The translations under genes were made by a program, and so were the position numbers. The notes under the pieces are model-generated. The model had not been told where the DNA came from. It did not search any database and saw only the letters and a program-made list of their open reading frames with translations. Positions 1-8,347 of a stretch of 64,000 bases of DNA are shown one piece after another (the stretch's first letter is position 1; each line of letters begins with the position of its first letter). Source of the DNA: Oscillatoriales cyanobacterium (GTDB lineage Bacteria; Cyanobacteriota; Cyanobacteriia; Cyanobacteriales; Microcoleaceae); assembly GCA_004292955.1 (NCBI GenBank), contig RDXX01000040.1:1-64000 (forward strand), given 5' to 3'.

Positions 1-316
1 CCATTTTTTGACGATCGCAATAATTCTCTTGACCATTTTGACTAGATGATACTACTATTGCTTACTACTGCTTACAAACTTAATAAAGTTTTATAATACC
101 AATTTAATGTGAACTTGCACATATCCCGATCTCCCCTAAGTTCCCCTGAATAAGCAGGCTGATTTTATTGTCATCATAGGTACGTAGTTGCGCTTTAGCG
201 TTCTTTCCTAATATTATAAAGAGCGCTAAAGCGCAACTACGTACCTAATTTGTATTCGGATTCTATGCAGCCTCATAAAAAATTCGTATAACTCTGCTTT
301 TGATTATTCATTAAAA
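1..316. other. Gene-free left edge with a hairpin element
   Basis: No ORF with coding character is visible. The stretch is AT-rich and holds one inverted-repeat element, listed separately at 177-247. The downstream side of the histidine kinase gene begins at 317. Confidence 0.6.
177..247. repeat. Hairpin element, TAGGTACGTAGTTG family, copy 1
   Basis: Long imperfect inverted repeat. The left arm begins TAGGTACGTAGTTG, the right arm ends CAACTACGTACCTA, and the arms continue inward through GCGCTTTAGCG/CGCTAAAGCGC to an AT-rich loop. A second copy with the same outer arms but a different inner stem lies at 61524-61596, which points to a dispersed non-autonomous element rather than a terminator. 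Confidence 0.75.
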
Positions 317-2152
317 TTAACCAATAGGTAACTCAATCACAAACTCCGCTCCCTGTCCAGGTTGGGAATTGCAGTAGAGTTTCCCCCCATGCTTTTCCGT
401 CACAATCTGGTGACTCATTGAGAGTCCTAGCCCGGTGCCTTTCCCGGCATCTTTGGTTGTAAAGAATGACTCAAATAAGCGTAATTTCAACGCTTCATCG
501 ATGCCTGAACCATTGTCAGCAATCCTAATTCTGACCCAATTATCTTCGATAATTTCAGTTTGAATTTGAATAGAAGGAATCAGCACGAGTTCAGAATTAT
601 CAGAATTTTTACTTCGATCCATTACATCATCTAGGGCATCAATACTATTGCCAATAATGTTCATAAATACTTGATTTAATTGTCCAGCGAAACATTTAAT
701 CTTTGGCAACTTGCCGTAATTTTTGGCAACAGTAATTTCCGAATAATTATTATTGGCTTTGAGTCTGTGTTTCAAAATTAATAGCGTGCTGTTGATGCCT
801 TCGTGGATATCGAAAGCAATCTTTTGGGAAGAGTCTGCTCGTGCGAACAACCGCATGGAATAACTGATATCGCGGATACGTTCAGCACTCTGCTGAAGAG
901 ATGCAAGCATTAGGGGTATATCTTCTTCTACAAATTCTAGCTCAATGGCTTCAGCGTGTTCGATAATTTCTGACGCAGGTTCGGGGTAATGCTGCTGATA
1001 GATGTGCAAATGTTCTAGTAAGTCTTTTAGGTATCTGTCAGTATGGGTTAGGTTGCCGGCTATGGAATTAATTGGATTGTTAATGTCATGGGTTACTCCT
1101 GCAATCAACTGTCCCAAAGTCGCCATTTTTTCATGTTGAATTAGGCGTTCTGTGGATGCGGCTTGTTGTTCCTGTAGCAGTTGCTTGACTCGTCGAATCA
1201 TTTGATTTAGGGCTGTTGCTAATATACCAATTTCATCTTGAGTGGTAACAGCAGCTTGTAAATCAAAATTGCCCGTTTGGGTTGCTTCCTGGGCAATATG
1301 GGTGACTTGCTGGAGGGGACGAGCGATCGCCCGACTGGTATAAATCGCGAGGAAAATGGCGATCGCCACTGACAAAATCATGCTCCCAGCAATAACCTGT
1401 ACTCGTAGCACCTGTACATTTGCAAACTCAGTTTTTGCTTCTTTGTAATCTTTATACGCCCTTACCTTTAATTGCTCTATATCTTGTAAAAATTTCTTCA
1501 ATTGCAGCGATGTAGGACTGCTACCAAAAGTCAAGAGCTGGCTGCGGAATATCTGAATTTCTGCGGGTGATAATTCAGCGGAATTAATTGCCTTTAATAT
1601 CGCCTCTGTCTGCTGCAAGTAAGCCTCTGGAATCTCTTCATTGGCTTGCAGAAAACGTCTGACGGTATTTATTTCAGCAGGTGACTCGTCAACCTTATGA
1701 TTTTTTGTATCCCCTTCCGAAGATTTAAACTCAGACCATTCTTTTTTGAATAGAGCCACATGGTTTAAAAAATAGGAATACTGTTGGTCTAGCAAATCTC
1801 GATTTTCCAATAGCATCAGGATCTGCTGTTGGTGGAGGAGAACTTGAACGAGCTGGATCTGCAATTCACTGATGAATTGAGTTTCTTCGATCGCATTTTG
1901 TTCGTGTCTAACAGCTTGTTGATGATATTGGTCAGCGATCGAGATTCCTGTAGCGGTTCCCAGAATTGCCACTCCCAGCGCCAGTCCATAGCCCACACTA
2001 ATCTTTTGTCCTACCTTGAGACAACTGAACCAATGCTTCAGATGACGTAAACGCAACTTTCGCATAAATGAATGCTTTAAGAAATGGCTCTCATATAGAT
2101 CTAATAAGAGACCAAGTTTAAATCTATTTTTAGGTTCGGGCATAGAACTCAT
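317..2152 (-). CDS. Membrane sensor histidine kinase with HAMP domain
   Basis: Two-component sensor kinase of about 611 residues. In order: a short basic N-terminus, membrane helix 1 (about 52-72), an extracytoplasmic helical sensor region (about 75-250), membrane helix 2 (about 252-272), a HAMP linker, a phosphoacceptor H-box with VTHDINNP (His about 355), and a HATPase_c domain with N box NIIGNSIDAL, DNGSGI and GKGTGLGLSM. The VTHDINNP type is common in cyanobacterial kinases without an adjacent regulator; none is adjacent here. The open frame extends to a GTG at 2179, but a promoter-like TATAAT overlaps that extension, so the ATG at 2152 (or 2143) is preferred. The signal sensed is unknown. 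Confidence 0.9.
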   Translation of the reverse strand: MSSMPEPKNRFKLGLLLDLYESHFLKHSFMRKLRLRHLKHWFSCLKVGQKISVGYGLALGVAILGTATGISIADQYHQQAVRHEQNAIEETQFISELQIQLVQVLLHQQQILMLLENRDLLDQQYSYFLNHVALFKKEWSEFKSSEGDTKNHKVDESPAEINTVRRFLQANEEIPEAYLQQTEAILKAINSAELSPAEIQIFRSQLLTFGSSPTSLQLKKFLQDIEQLKVRAYKDYKEAKTEFANVQVLRVQVIAGSMILSVAIAIFLAIYTSRAIARPLQQVTHIAQEATQTGNFDLQAAVTTQDEIGILATALNQMIRRVKQLLQEQQAASTERLIQHEKMATLGQLIAGVTHDINNPINSIAGNLTHTDRYLKDLLEHLHIYQQHYPEPASEIIEHAEAIELEFVEEDIPLMLASLQQSAERIRDISYSMRLFARADSSQKIAFDIHEGINSTLLILKHRLKANNNYSEITVAKNYGKLPKIKCFAGQLNQVFMNIIGNSIDALDDVMDRSKNSDNSELVLIPSIQIQTEIIEDNWVRIRIADNGSGIDEALKLRLFESFFTTKDAGKGTGLGLSMSHQIVTEKHGGKLYCNSQPGQGAEFVIELPIG

Positions 2153-2168
2153 GGTGGACACTGGATAT

Positions 2169-2198
2169 ATTATAATCACAATTACTTGTAAAAAACAA
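2169..2198 (-). promoter_or_regulatory. Putative sigma70-type promoter of the histidine kinase gene
   Basis: On the minus strand TTGTTT (-35) is followed after 18 bases by TATAAT (-10), ending about 17 bases before the ATG at 2152. The transcript leader would be only about ten bases. It is a pattern match only. Confidence 0.4.
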
Positions 2199-2266
2199 AA
2201 ACCAGGAATGAAAATAAATCAACTAATTCGAGAATTTTTCTCAGGTCTCCTAATAGTAAATAGATC

Positions 2267-2390
2267 GGGCGCATCTGGCGCAAGGAAGAGGGCGAAGCAT
2301 GACCGCATATAAGTTATTAGTTATAATCTCCTATTTTCTGCGGTCATGCTTCGCCCCTACAGATATATTTGCCTTGCGCCAGATGCACCC
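2267..2390. repeat. Inverted-repeat element, about 124 bp
   Basis: The outer arms are GGGCGCATCTGGCGCAAGG and the near-complement CCTTGCGCCAGATGCACCC. A second nested pair, GGGCGAAGCATGACCGCA / TGCGGTCATGCTTCGCCC, encloses an AT-rich loop. It sits between the divergently oriented kinase promoter and the 3' end of cas6. The double-nested structure is typical of a MITE-like element. No second copy was found in this window. Confidence 0.65.
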
Positions 2391-2416
2391 CTGTGCTTTT
2401 TCATTTTGTGTATGCT

Positions 2417-3541
2417 TCAATCCTCAACTTTCAAAGCTCTTCTTGCTAATTTTACATAAGTTTTCACAGTTTCATAAGGCATTTCCAAATCAGCAGCAAT
2501 ATCGAACAAAGATTCCCCCAATTCCCGGCGCGCTAAAATCGTCGCCCAAGTTTCCGCAATCTCACCAGCCCGACTTCCGCCTGTACGCTTTCTGTGCGCC
2601 ATAAACTTCTCTGTCAATTCATCGATTCGCGCCGCCAATACGCTTTGGATAGAGACTTCGGGTAGGGATTCTGTCAACCATTGCGATCGCGTTTGTCCGA
2701 GTCCAAAGGTTGTTTTGTGGCCCGTGCCGCAGTAAGGTGCTAATTGCCCCAAGGCATAAAATAATTGTACAAAATCAGGGCGCAATCCGGCCGATCGCCC
2801 GATCGCAAATTCCACAGCCCCAGTAAATCCCGTTACCATGCCTTTTTTGCCCGCCGCCACCTTTTGCGACTCCAACTTGTGGCGGCTAATAATTACATTT
2901 TCGTCAATCCAATTCAGAAATTCTGCTTGGTCAACATTCATACCCGAAAAGTTATTCCAGCGGCGCAAATAGCTGTGAAAAACATTTTCGGGAACTGGTA
3001 GCGGGAAGTGATGCCCTTTGCTGCGAAAGCTTGTAGGAGTTACAAAACTAAGTTTTATGTTTCTAGATAATGGATGTTCTGCTGTTAGCAATTGCTGGTA
3101 AGTTGTGGGAGAAAAAGCAATATCCCAAGAGCGAATTACCAGCGGAGCATTTCGCAAATCAATCTCTTGGGGCAAATTTTGCAGCCACTGACTCAGCCAT
3201 TGTACTACTTGCTGGGACAGTCCTGTGACATACCAGCGGTAAATGCGATCGCCCAAAAGCTGAAATTCCTTACCGGCTGGAAGCAAATCACCCTCCAATC
3301 CCGAAATAGTAAAGGCTTTTTCTGACTGCGAGTCGTGCAAAAGTTGCGATAATTCCGGGTCAGTTTCCTGAATTTGATGCAAAAACCAAGCGTGCAAACC
3401 TATAGCATACTGCGCGTACAGATAGCTAGCTGCGCGGGGGGTCAATTCAAACACTAATCCGACTAACTCGGTGTCAGCGGGCCAAATTAGCTTAGAGGAA
3501 GGAACTTTTTTGGTGCGGGTGGGATGCGGGGAAATTGCCAT
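2417..3541 (-). CDS. cas6: Orphan Cas6-type CRISPR endoribonuclease with C-terminal HTH
   Basis: A 374-residue protein resembling Cas6, the endoribonuclease that cuts pre-crRNA in type I and III systems. Visible are an N-terminal ferredoxin-like region with a candidate catalytic His (about 50, in GLHAWF) and Tyr 43, and near residues 269-284 the glycine-rich loop APYCGTGHKTTFGLGQ characteristic of the C-terminal RAMP fold. Beyond the usual Cas6 end, about 80 more residues form a helical segment and a helix-turn-helix (about 341-370, MPYETVKTYVKLARR). No other cas gene or repeat-spacer array lies nearby, so its crRNA substrate would be encoded elsewhere. The family call is firm. The role of the HTH is unknown. 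Confidence 0.85.
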   Translation of the reverse strand: MAISPHPTRTKKVPSSKLIWPADTELVGLVFELTPRAASYLYAQYAIGLHAWFLHQIQETDPELSQLLHDSQSEKAFTISGLEGDLLPAGKEFQLLGDRIYRWYVTGLSQQVVQWLSQWLQNLPQEIDLRNAPLVIRSWDIAFSPTTYQQLLTAEHPLSRNIKLSFVTPTSFRSKGHHFPLPVPENVFHSYLRRWNNFSGMNVDQAEFLNWIDENVIISRHKLESQKVAAGKKGMVTGFTGAVEFAIGRSAGLRPDFVQLFYALGQLAPYCGTGHKTTFGLGQTRSQWLTESLPEVSIQSVLAARIDELTEKFMAHRKRTGGSRAGEIAETWATILARRELGESLFDIAADLEMPYETVKTYVKLARRALKVED

Positions 3542-3840
3542 GAGATGCCGGAAACAGGGACAGCGGTCTCATATTTTATCTTTTTTTATCCCCGTTGGGG
3601 GATGTTTTTGTCTGGGCGGGCGATCGGTCAAATCTATTAGCAGCTCCAAAAACCGTGTCAACCGCCAGTTTCCCGAAATCGGAGGGATGCAGAAAAATCA
3701 CCAAAAAACCGACAACCTAAAACTCAATTTTTGTCAAGTTTTTCCTCCTTGTAAGTAAAGAGAAATATCAAGTGTTTAAAATCACATTCTGGGGTACAAT
3801 TGTCAAAAGCTCGTAGCATCCTCAACTCCGATCCTCAACT
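3542..3840. other. Divergent intergenic region between cas6 and ftrC
   Basis: About 300 bases without a convincing ORF. It must carry the promoters of both flanking genes. No clear -35/-10 pair or structured RNA stands out. Confidence 0.5.
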
Positions 3841-4203
3841 ATGAACACAACAGAAAAATCCAAACTCTCCAACGAAAAAACTTTGGAGGCGATGAAGAAT
3901 TTCTCCGAAACCTACGCCAAGCGCACCGGAACTTACTTTTGTTCCGAGCCTTCAGTCACTGCTGTCGTTATAGAAGGACTAGCAAAGCACAAAGATGAAC
4001 TAGGTGCTCCCCTATGCCCTTGTCGCCATTACGAAGATAAAGAAGCCGAAGTCAAAGCCGCCTACTGGAACTGTCCTTGCATTCCCATGCGCGAGCGGAA
4101 AGAATGTCACTGTATGTTATTTCTGACGCCAGATAACGATTTTGCTGGAACCAATCAGGAAATTAGCATGGATCAGATTCAAGCAGTCAGAGAGACCATG
4201 TAA
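3841..4203 (+). CDS. ftrC: Ferredoxin:thioredoxin reductase catalytic (beta) subunit
   Basis: 120 residues, full length for the family. FtrC carries the 4Fe-4S cluster and redox-active disulfide that pass electrons from photosystem-reduced ferredoxin to thioredoxin. The six diagnostic cysteines are present as CPC (59, 61), CPC (78, 80) and CHC (89, 91), with one extra Cys at 34. The start ATG is the first in frame. The partner variable subunit ftrV is not in this window. A heptamer array and a dispersed element follow the stop codon directly. Confidence 0.95.
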   Translation: MNTTEKSKLSNEKTLEAMKNFSETYAKRTGTYFCSEPSVTAVVIEGLAKHKDELGAPLCPCRHYEDKEAEVKAAYWNCPCIPMRERKECHCMLFLTPDNDFAGTNQEISMDQIQAVRETM

Positions 4204-4223
4204 TCGGTTAAGTAGGCGGTCTT

Positions 4224-4280
4224 CAGTTGACAGTTGACAGTTGACAGTTGACAGTTGACAGTTGACCGCTTGACAGTTGA
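4224..4280. repeat. Heptamer array (TTGACAG)n
   Basis: About seven head-to-tail copies of TTGACAG with one interruption, directly after ftrC. It belongs to the heptamer STRR class of cyanobacteria. The same unit recurs at 4415, 8103, 20576, 36055, 44312, 53752, 56686 and 60778. Confidence 0.9.
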
Positions 4281-4380
4281 GAGCTACCTCTACCTGAAAG
4301 AAAGAGGATTGGAGTAATGAATAGTCTTCTTTTAATTTTTCCCGATCGGGCTTGGGGCTTTAAACCAATTCTTTCTGGTA
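4281..4380. repeat. Dispersed element ORE-A (name used here), copy 1
   Basis: About 100 bp bounded by GAGGATTGGAGTAATGAAT near one end and CAATTCTTTCTGGTA at the other. Reverse-complement copies lie at 35947-36048 and 44211-44304. All three sit beside a (TTGACAG)n array, so repeat and array appear to travel together. Confidence 0.75.
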
Positions 4381-4414
4381 AAATTGGTAATTGTTGTGAA
4401 AATAGGTCGTAAAT

Positions 4415-4445
4415 CAGTTGACAATTGACAGTTGACAGTTGACAG
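4415..4445. repeat. Heptamer array (TTGACAG)n overlapping an upstream ORF extension
   Basis: Four imperfect TTGACAG units. They provide an in-frame TTG that artificially extends the following DUF309 gene. Confidence 0.85.
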
Positions 4446-4510
4446 CGACCTCAACGATCGCCGCCTACTCTAACACGCATCCCCAATCCAAAATCCCAAT
4501 CTCCAAGCGA

Positions 4511-4924
4511 ATGACAGAGGAAATGCCGATCGAGTTTTGGCAAGGTATCGAACAGTTTAACAGCCAAGATTTTTACGCTTGTCACGATACCTTAGAGGCT
4601 TTGTGGATGGAAGCCGGCGAGCCGGACAAAAGATTTTATCAGGGAATATTGCAAATTTCTGTCGCGCTTTATCACCTAAGCAATCAAAACTGGCGCGGTG
4701 CAGTAATCTTGCTGGGAGAAGGCATAAATCGGCTCAATTATTATCAACCGAGTTATGCGGGAATTGCCGTTGAAGATTTGCTCGGACAAAGTGCTAAACT
4801 TTTGAGTGCTTTGCAGCAAGCTGGCCCGGAAGCCGTAGCTAATTTTCTACCGTTGTTCGCAGGTACAGAAGTTGCCGGCTTGCATTTACCACGAATTCTC
4901 AAAGTAGAACAAACTTCAATATGA
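4511..4924 (+). CDS. DUF309 family protein
   Basis: 137 residues counted from the ATG at 4511. The frame is open further upstream, but only through a TTG inside a heptamer repeat, so the ATG is chosen. The region FWQGIEQFNSQDFYACHDTLE followed by GIVQIS-like and NWRGAVILLGEG segments is typical of DUF309 (PF03745-type), an all-helical family of unknown function frequent in cyanobacteria and Bacillus. No operon partner is evident. Confidence 0.8.
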   Translation: MTEEMPIEFWQGIEQFNSQDFYACHDTLEALWMEAGEPDKRFYQGILQISVALYHLSNQNWRGAVILLGEGINRLNYYQPSYAGIAVEDLLGQSAKLLSALQQAGPEAVANFLPLFAGTEVAGLHLPRILKVEQTSI

Positions 4925-5158
4925 GCAGGCTAGAACACTGAACTCGATCGAGAAAAGGAGATTCCGATCGGTAGTAAGAAGGGGTTGATATACATGAGCG
5001 ACCTGCGGTATTTGTAGCTCATTTTATGTATTGTACCGCATTTGCTATATAACTATAAGTTAGCCCTCTCTAGTTAACGGTTGTGTAGAAGTTTAAATAT
5101 CTGACTGAGAGCTTGAAAGTAGAATCAACATTATACTTAACTCAAGATTACCAAAATT

Positions 5159-6172
5159 ATGAGTCGAAATATACGCCTATTTCCGACCTACTCACAGAAA
5201 GAAAATCAAACAACAAACCACTGTCTTTTAATTCTTAAGATGCTGTATGAAGAGAATCCAAAATTTCTCTCGGAAGCGCTAGGTTTATTGTTTGGCGAAA
5301 ATTTTTCAGGAACTGTAGGTGTAAAATTCATTCAACAGCGTCGTGCAAAAGACAGCGTGCCAGATGGTGAAATTTTCCAAGATTCGTTCTCGGTTTTTAT
5401 TGAGACAAAACTCGGTAGCGATTTCGGTGAAAAACAGCTTTTAGATCATCTAGATACATTGAAAGAAAAGAAAGGAAAGAAGATACTCATAGCTTTAGGA
5501 AATTTTGAGCAAGATCCAACAAATAACCCAGTCTTGCAGACTGTTGAAACTAAGGCTAAATATGAAGATGTCGCCTTTATATCTGTTAGCTTTGAACAGT
5601 TTCTTCAAGCAATTCAGTTACCTTATTTACCCAAAAACCTAATTGATGCAGTTTCAGATTTAGGCGAATATTTTGACGAAAATAACTTGTTGCCGTCTTG
5701 GAAATATCGCTTGGATGTCGTAAACTGTAAGGGGAGTTTTGATAGTGTATTGGAGCACAAAATATACACCTGTCCAGCGCAGGCTGGATCATATAATCAT
5801 CGTCGCAGTTTGTATTTTGGGACATATCGCAATAAGTGTGTTGAACAAATATCACAAATTGAAGCGGTCGTAGATCTGGAATCTGAAGATGAAGCGAGCT
5901 TGGTTTGGAGTAATGTTAGCCGACCAGAAAAAGAGTTGATCAAGATTGCGATAGAACGTCGCCAAAAGATCGGAGAGTCTTGGTATCCAGTAAGGGTATT
6001 CGTACTGGATGATATGCATCCTACCAATTTTGTTAAAGCAAGTTCGGGAGGAATGTTCGTTAGCAAGCAATATTTTGATATTGGAAAGCTAAAAGCTATA
6101 GATACAGCAGATCTTGCACAGAAACTTAGAGGGAAAACGTGGGAAAACTATGAATCATTGATTACTAGCTAA
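5159..6172 (+). CDS. Putative PD-(D/E)XK nuclease-fold protein
   Basis: 337 residues, not recognised as a named family. Residues 66-84 contain PDG, then after 13 residues IETK (Asp69, Glu82, Lys84), followed by GEKQLLDHLDTL with a Gln on a helix. This is the layout of the PD-(D/E)XK nuclease core (beta hairpin, E-x-K, then Q-helix). The C-terminal half has no recognisable domain. Codon use is more AT-rich than the neighbouring housekeeping genes. An attC-like palindrome starts a few bases after the stop, so the gene could be a mobile cassette (inference). Nuclease activity is inferred from motifs only. Confidence 0.6.
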   Translation: MSRNIRLFPTYSQKENQTTNHCLLILKMLYEENPKFLSEALGLLFGENFSGTVGVKFIQQRRAKDSVPDGEIFQDSFSVFIETKLGSDFGEKQLLDHLDTLKEKKGKKILIALGNFEQDPTNNPVLQTVETKAKYEDVAFISVSFEQFLQAIQLPYLPKNLIDAVSDLGEYFDENNLLPSWKYRLDVVNCKGSFDSVLEHKIYTCPAQAGSYNHRRSLYFGTYRNKCVEQISQIEAVVDLESEDEASLVWSNVSRPEKELIKIAIERRQKIGESWYPVRVFVLDDMHPTNFVKASSGGMFVSKQYFDIGKLKAIDTADLAQKLRGKTWENYESLITS

Positions 6173-6178
6173 TTAATT

Positions 6179-6285
6179 GCAACCTGCCAAGAGAGCTAAC
6201 ACGTCACGGCAGCGGACGGGCGAAGGTTCTTAATACTGAGTTCAAGGTTATCTGCCGCCGCTGCGTTTTGCCGTTAGGTTGCTTC
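6179..6285 (+). other. attC-like imperfect palindrome
   Basis: Directly after the preceding stop: GCTAAC at 6195 and GTTAGGT at 6273 flank an imperfect inverted repeat in which GGCAGCGG pairs with CCGCTGCG. The outer bases GCAACCT and AGGTTGC also pair. Spacing of about 85 bp and a core-like GTTAGGT fit an integron recombination site, but the left core does not match the RYYYAAC consensus exactly. No integrase gene is present in the window. Confidence 0.4.
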
Positions 6286-6321
6286 AGGTTAATGCTGAGA
6301 CAGTCATAAGTAAGAATAAAC

Positions 6322-6921
6322 ATGGATACAGAGGATACAGCAGCCCGATACGATCGTATTGCCCAGTGGTGGCAAACTCAGCATCAAGATTCGCTTTATG
6401 GTATCCCACAGTTGGAGCGTGCTATTCAATTCACCCATAAAAAGCAGGTAGCTCTTGATATAGGGTGTGGAAGCAGTGGACGCTTTATTAAAGTCCTAAG
6501 CGAACATGGATTTCAAGTGGAAGGACTTGATATTTCCTCAGAAATGATTGATTTAGCCAAACAACTGCATCCAAACATCGTCTTCTATCGAGCAGACATC
6601 TGCTGTTGGAATCCTCCCAAACCCTACAGCTTGATTGTTGCTTGGGACAGCACATTTCATCTGCCGCTAGATATGCAAGAATCTGTGATGAAAAAGCTAT
6701 GCAATGCTCTTGAACCTGATGGTGTATTGATGTTCACGTGTGGGGGTGGGCATGAAGCAGGTGAAGTTTCTGGAACATTTCAAGGTCAAGACTTTGAGTA
6801 CAGCACACTAGGTGTAAATGCTTTCCTAAAGATTCTGAGTGAGTCTCAATTTACATCCCTTCACCTTGAATACGATCAATATCCTGAGAATCATGTTTAT
6901 ATCATTGCTCAAAAGACTTGA
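6322..6921 (+). CDS. Class I SAM-dependent methyltransferase
   Basis: 199 residues with the Rossmann-fold methyltransferase motif I LDIGCGSSGRF (about 44-54), an acidic motif II EGLDIS, and a post-motif region VAWDSTFHLP. Substrate cannot be deduced; small-molecule methyltransferases of this size are common. It lies just downstream of the attC-like site with its own start ATG, and nothing after it suggests an operon. Confidence 0.85.
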   Translation: MDTEDTAARYDRIAQWWQTQHQDSLYGIPQLERAIQFTHKKQVALDIGCGSSGRFIKVLSEHGFQVEGLDISSEMIDLAKQLHPNIVFYRADICCWNPPKPYSLIVAWDSTFHLPLDMQESVMKKLCNALEPDGVLMFTCGGGHEAGEVSGTFQGQDFEYSTLGVNAFLKILSESQFTSLHLEYDQYPENHVYIIAQKT

Positions 6922-7157
6922 GCGACGATTGGAATGGATTTGTACCAGCTTGGGTAGTTAATGTTGCCTATGGAAGTATGATGGCTGCAAAGCGCAGGCT
7001 AACAGTGCGTTGGAGCCGGGGCAAGCAATGGGCAATTCACAGCCGCACGCTGGATCGAACGGGACAATGTGGACTAATTGTTTCCAAAGATTCTGACTTT
7101 TATCAGCACAGTTGTAAGATTATCTTTTTGCGGACAGCTTATGCAATCTACCTTTGA
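6922..7157 (+). pseudogene. Gene debris, possible DUF5615 (PIN-like) remnant
   Basis: The only ORF here starts at a TTG overlapping the methyltransferase stop and looks mostly non-coding. One stretch, LIVSKDSDFYQ (about 7070-7102), resembles the conserved strand of DUF5615 PIN-like toxins. An alternative frame just upstream gives ARWIERDNVD, so a frameshifted remnant is plausible. This rests on a short motif and is uncertain. Confidence 0.25.
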
Positions 7158-7425
7158 GACTGCCCGAAACTTCCCGATCGCCCAAACCGTCAAAAAACTT
7201 GCTTTCTCCAGTAAATCATCCAAACAGGCGAAGAAAGGGCTATTGTCTTGCTAGGATAATTGGTTGACGCTCTCGGGCAGGTCGATCGACCTTACGGGAA
7301 TTTTTCACGGCCGTTAAGATAAAATACCTAACCGATCGGGTGTGGTGGATCTAATCTCCATAGAGAAAAATCAGGGGTGAGATAATGCCCTTCAGCAATT
7401 TCAAAAATTTTGAGGCTTGCAAGCT
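7158..7425. other. Upstream region of lptA
   Basis: About 270 bases without a convincing gene. A TTGACG and an AAGATAAAAT box occur, but with poor spacing, so no promoter is called. GAGG at 7411-7414 can serve as a ribosome-binding site for the ATG at 7426. Confidence 0.4.
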
Positions 7426-7938
7426 ATGATGCCCTCCGCTAAACTACTCAATTCCCGCCTATTCAAAGGATTATCGCTGCTGTTGCCGCTGACTCTGGCT
7501 GGCGCGATCGCCTCTCCTACCTACCCGCAAGCCGCACCGCCCCGCACTCTTTCCGTGCGATCGGACATCCAAGAAGCCGACTCCAAAACCGGCATCGTGA
7601 CAGCCCGCGGCAACGTCCAAATCAACTACCCAGCCCGCCAAATACAAGCAACCGCAGCTCAAGCTCAATACTTCAGCCGCGAGCGCCGGATCATTCTCAG
7701 CGGTGACGTGTACGTATTGCAGCAGGGAAACAGCCTGCGCGGCGAAACCATCACATACCTGATTGACGAAGGGCGGTTTATTGCGCTCCCAGACAATCCA
7801 GGACAAGTAGAATCCGTCTATCTGGTGGCGCCAGAACAAGATGCAGCAGCCCAAAATTCGATCGGGCCCAAACCAGCTCCGGTTAATCCAAATCCCGCTG
7901 TTAAACCGCCCGCCCGTTCCCGAACAGCTCCTAAGTAA
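7426..7938 (+). CDS. lptA: LptA/OstA-domain LPS export protein
   Basis: 170 residues from the ATG at 7426 (a TTG three codons earlier is also in frame). An N-terminal hydrophobic segment (about residues 10-28) looks like a signal peptide. The mature part has the OstA/LptA beta-strand pattern: SDIQEADSKTGIVTARGNVQ, then ERRIILSGDVYVLQQGNSLRG. The C-terminus is Pro/Ala-rich. LptA bridges lipopolysaccharide across the periplasm. Its position before lptB and an LptF/G permease supports the assignment. Confidence 0.85.
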   Translation: MMPSAKLLNSRLFKGLSLLLPLTLAGAIASPTYPQAAPPRTLSVRSDIQEADSKTGIVTARGNVQINYPARQIQATAAQAQYFSRERRIILSGDVYVLQQGNSLRGETITYLIDEGRFIALPDNPGQVESVYLVAPEQDAAAQNSIGPKPAPVNPNPAVKPPARSRTAPK

Positions 7939-8029
7939 CAGCCCCCGGTAGCAGCAAAATTTCGCATCGGCAAAAACATCAACTGTTGCATATCTACCTA
8001 AAACAATAATTTTTATTGCCATTCTTGTG

Positions 8030-8052
8030 GAACAGGCATCCTGCCTGTTCCG
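8030..8052. repeat. Short palindrome GGAACAGGCATCCTGCCTGTTCC
   Basis: A short near-palindrome preceded by CTTGTGG. Related forms are at 49890-49960 and 62574-62605 (GTGGGGTGGGCATCTTGCCC type). It is a dispersed intergenic repeat in this genome. Confidence 0.6.
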
Positions 8053-8102
8053 ATCTCAAAGCTGAAATGCGCGACAATCGAGAACCCAGAATAGATGCGA
8101 AT

Positions 8103-8170
8103 GACAGTTGACAGTTGACAGTTGACCAACTGATGACTGATGACTGATGACTGATGACTGATGACTGATG
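8103..8170. repeat. Two adjoining heptamer arrays, TTGACAG and TGATGAC
   Basis: About three units of TTGACAG run directly into about five units of TGATGAC. Further TGATGAC/TAATGAC units continue at 8289-8320, on the other side of the hairpin element. Confidence 0.85.
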
Positions 8171-8288
8171 GGTGCATCTCAGTTTTGCTTTTAATAGTGC
8201 GAGCGTCCCCGCTCGCGTATTGTACAATACGCGAGCGGGGACGCTCGCACTCAAAGAAAAATGCTTTTTGCAAAAATGAGATGCTCCC
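8171..8288. repeat. MITE-like hairpin element, GGAGCATCTCA family, copy A
   Basis: Terminal inverted repeats GCATCTCAGTTTTGC / GCAAAAATGAGATGC enclose a perfect 56-bp palindrome (8196-8251) centred on TGTACA, with the arms built from GCGAGCGTCCCCGCTCGCG. Related copies are at 10824-10921 and 56767-56864. The element interrupts a TGATGAC heptamer array. Confidence 0.8.
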
Positions 8289-8347
8289 TGACTGATGACT
8301 GATGACTAATGACTAATGACTTCTTCTTAAAAGTTGCCTCGACGAGC

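Noticed and set aside
2299-2604. Plus-strand ORF of 101 codons antisense to cas6
   Set aside because: It runs through the inverted-repeat element and the cas6 3' end, has odd composition and no domain.
4439-4510. N-terminal extension of the DUF309 gene from a TTG
   Set aside because: The extension starts within a TTGACAG array and its sequence shows no family resemblance.
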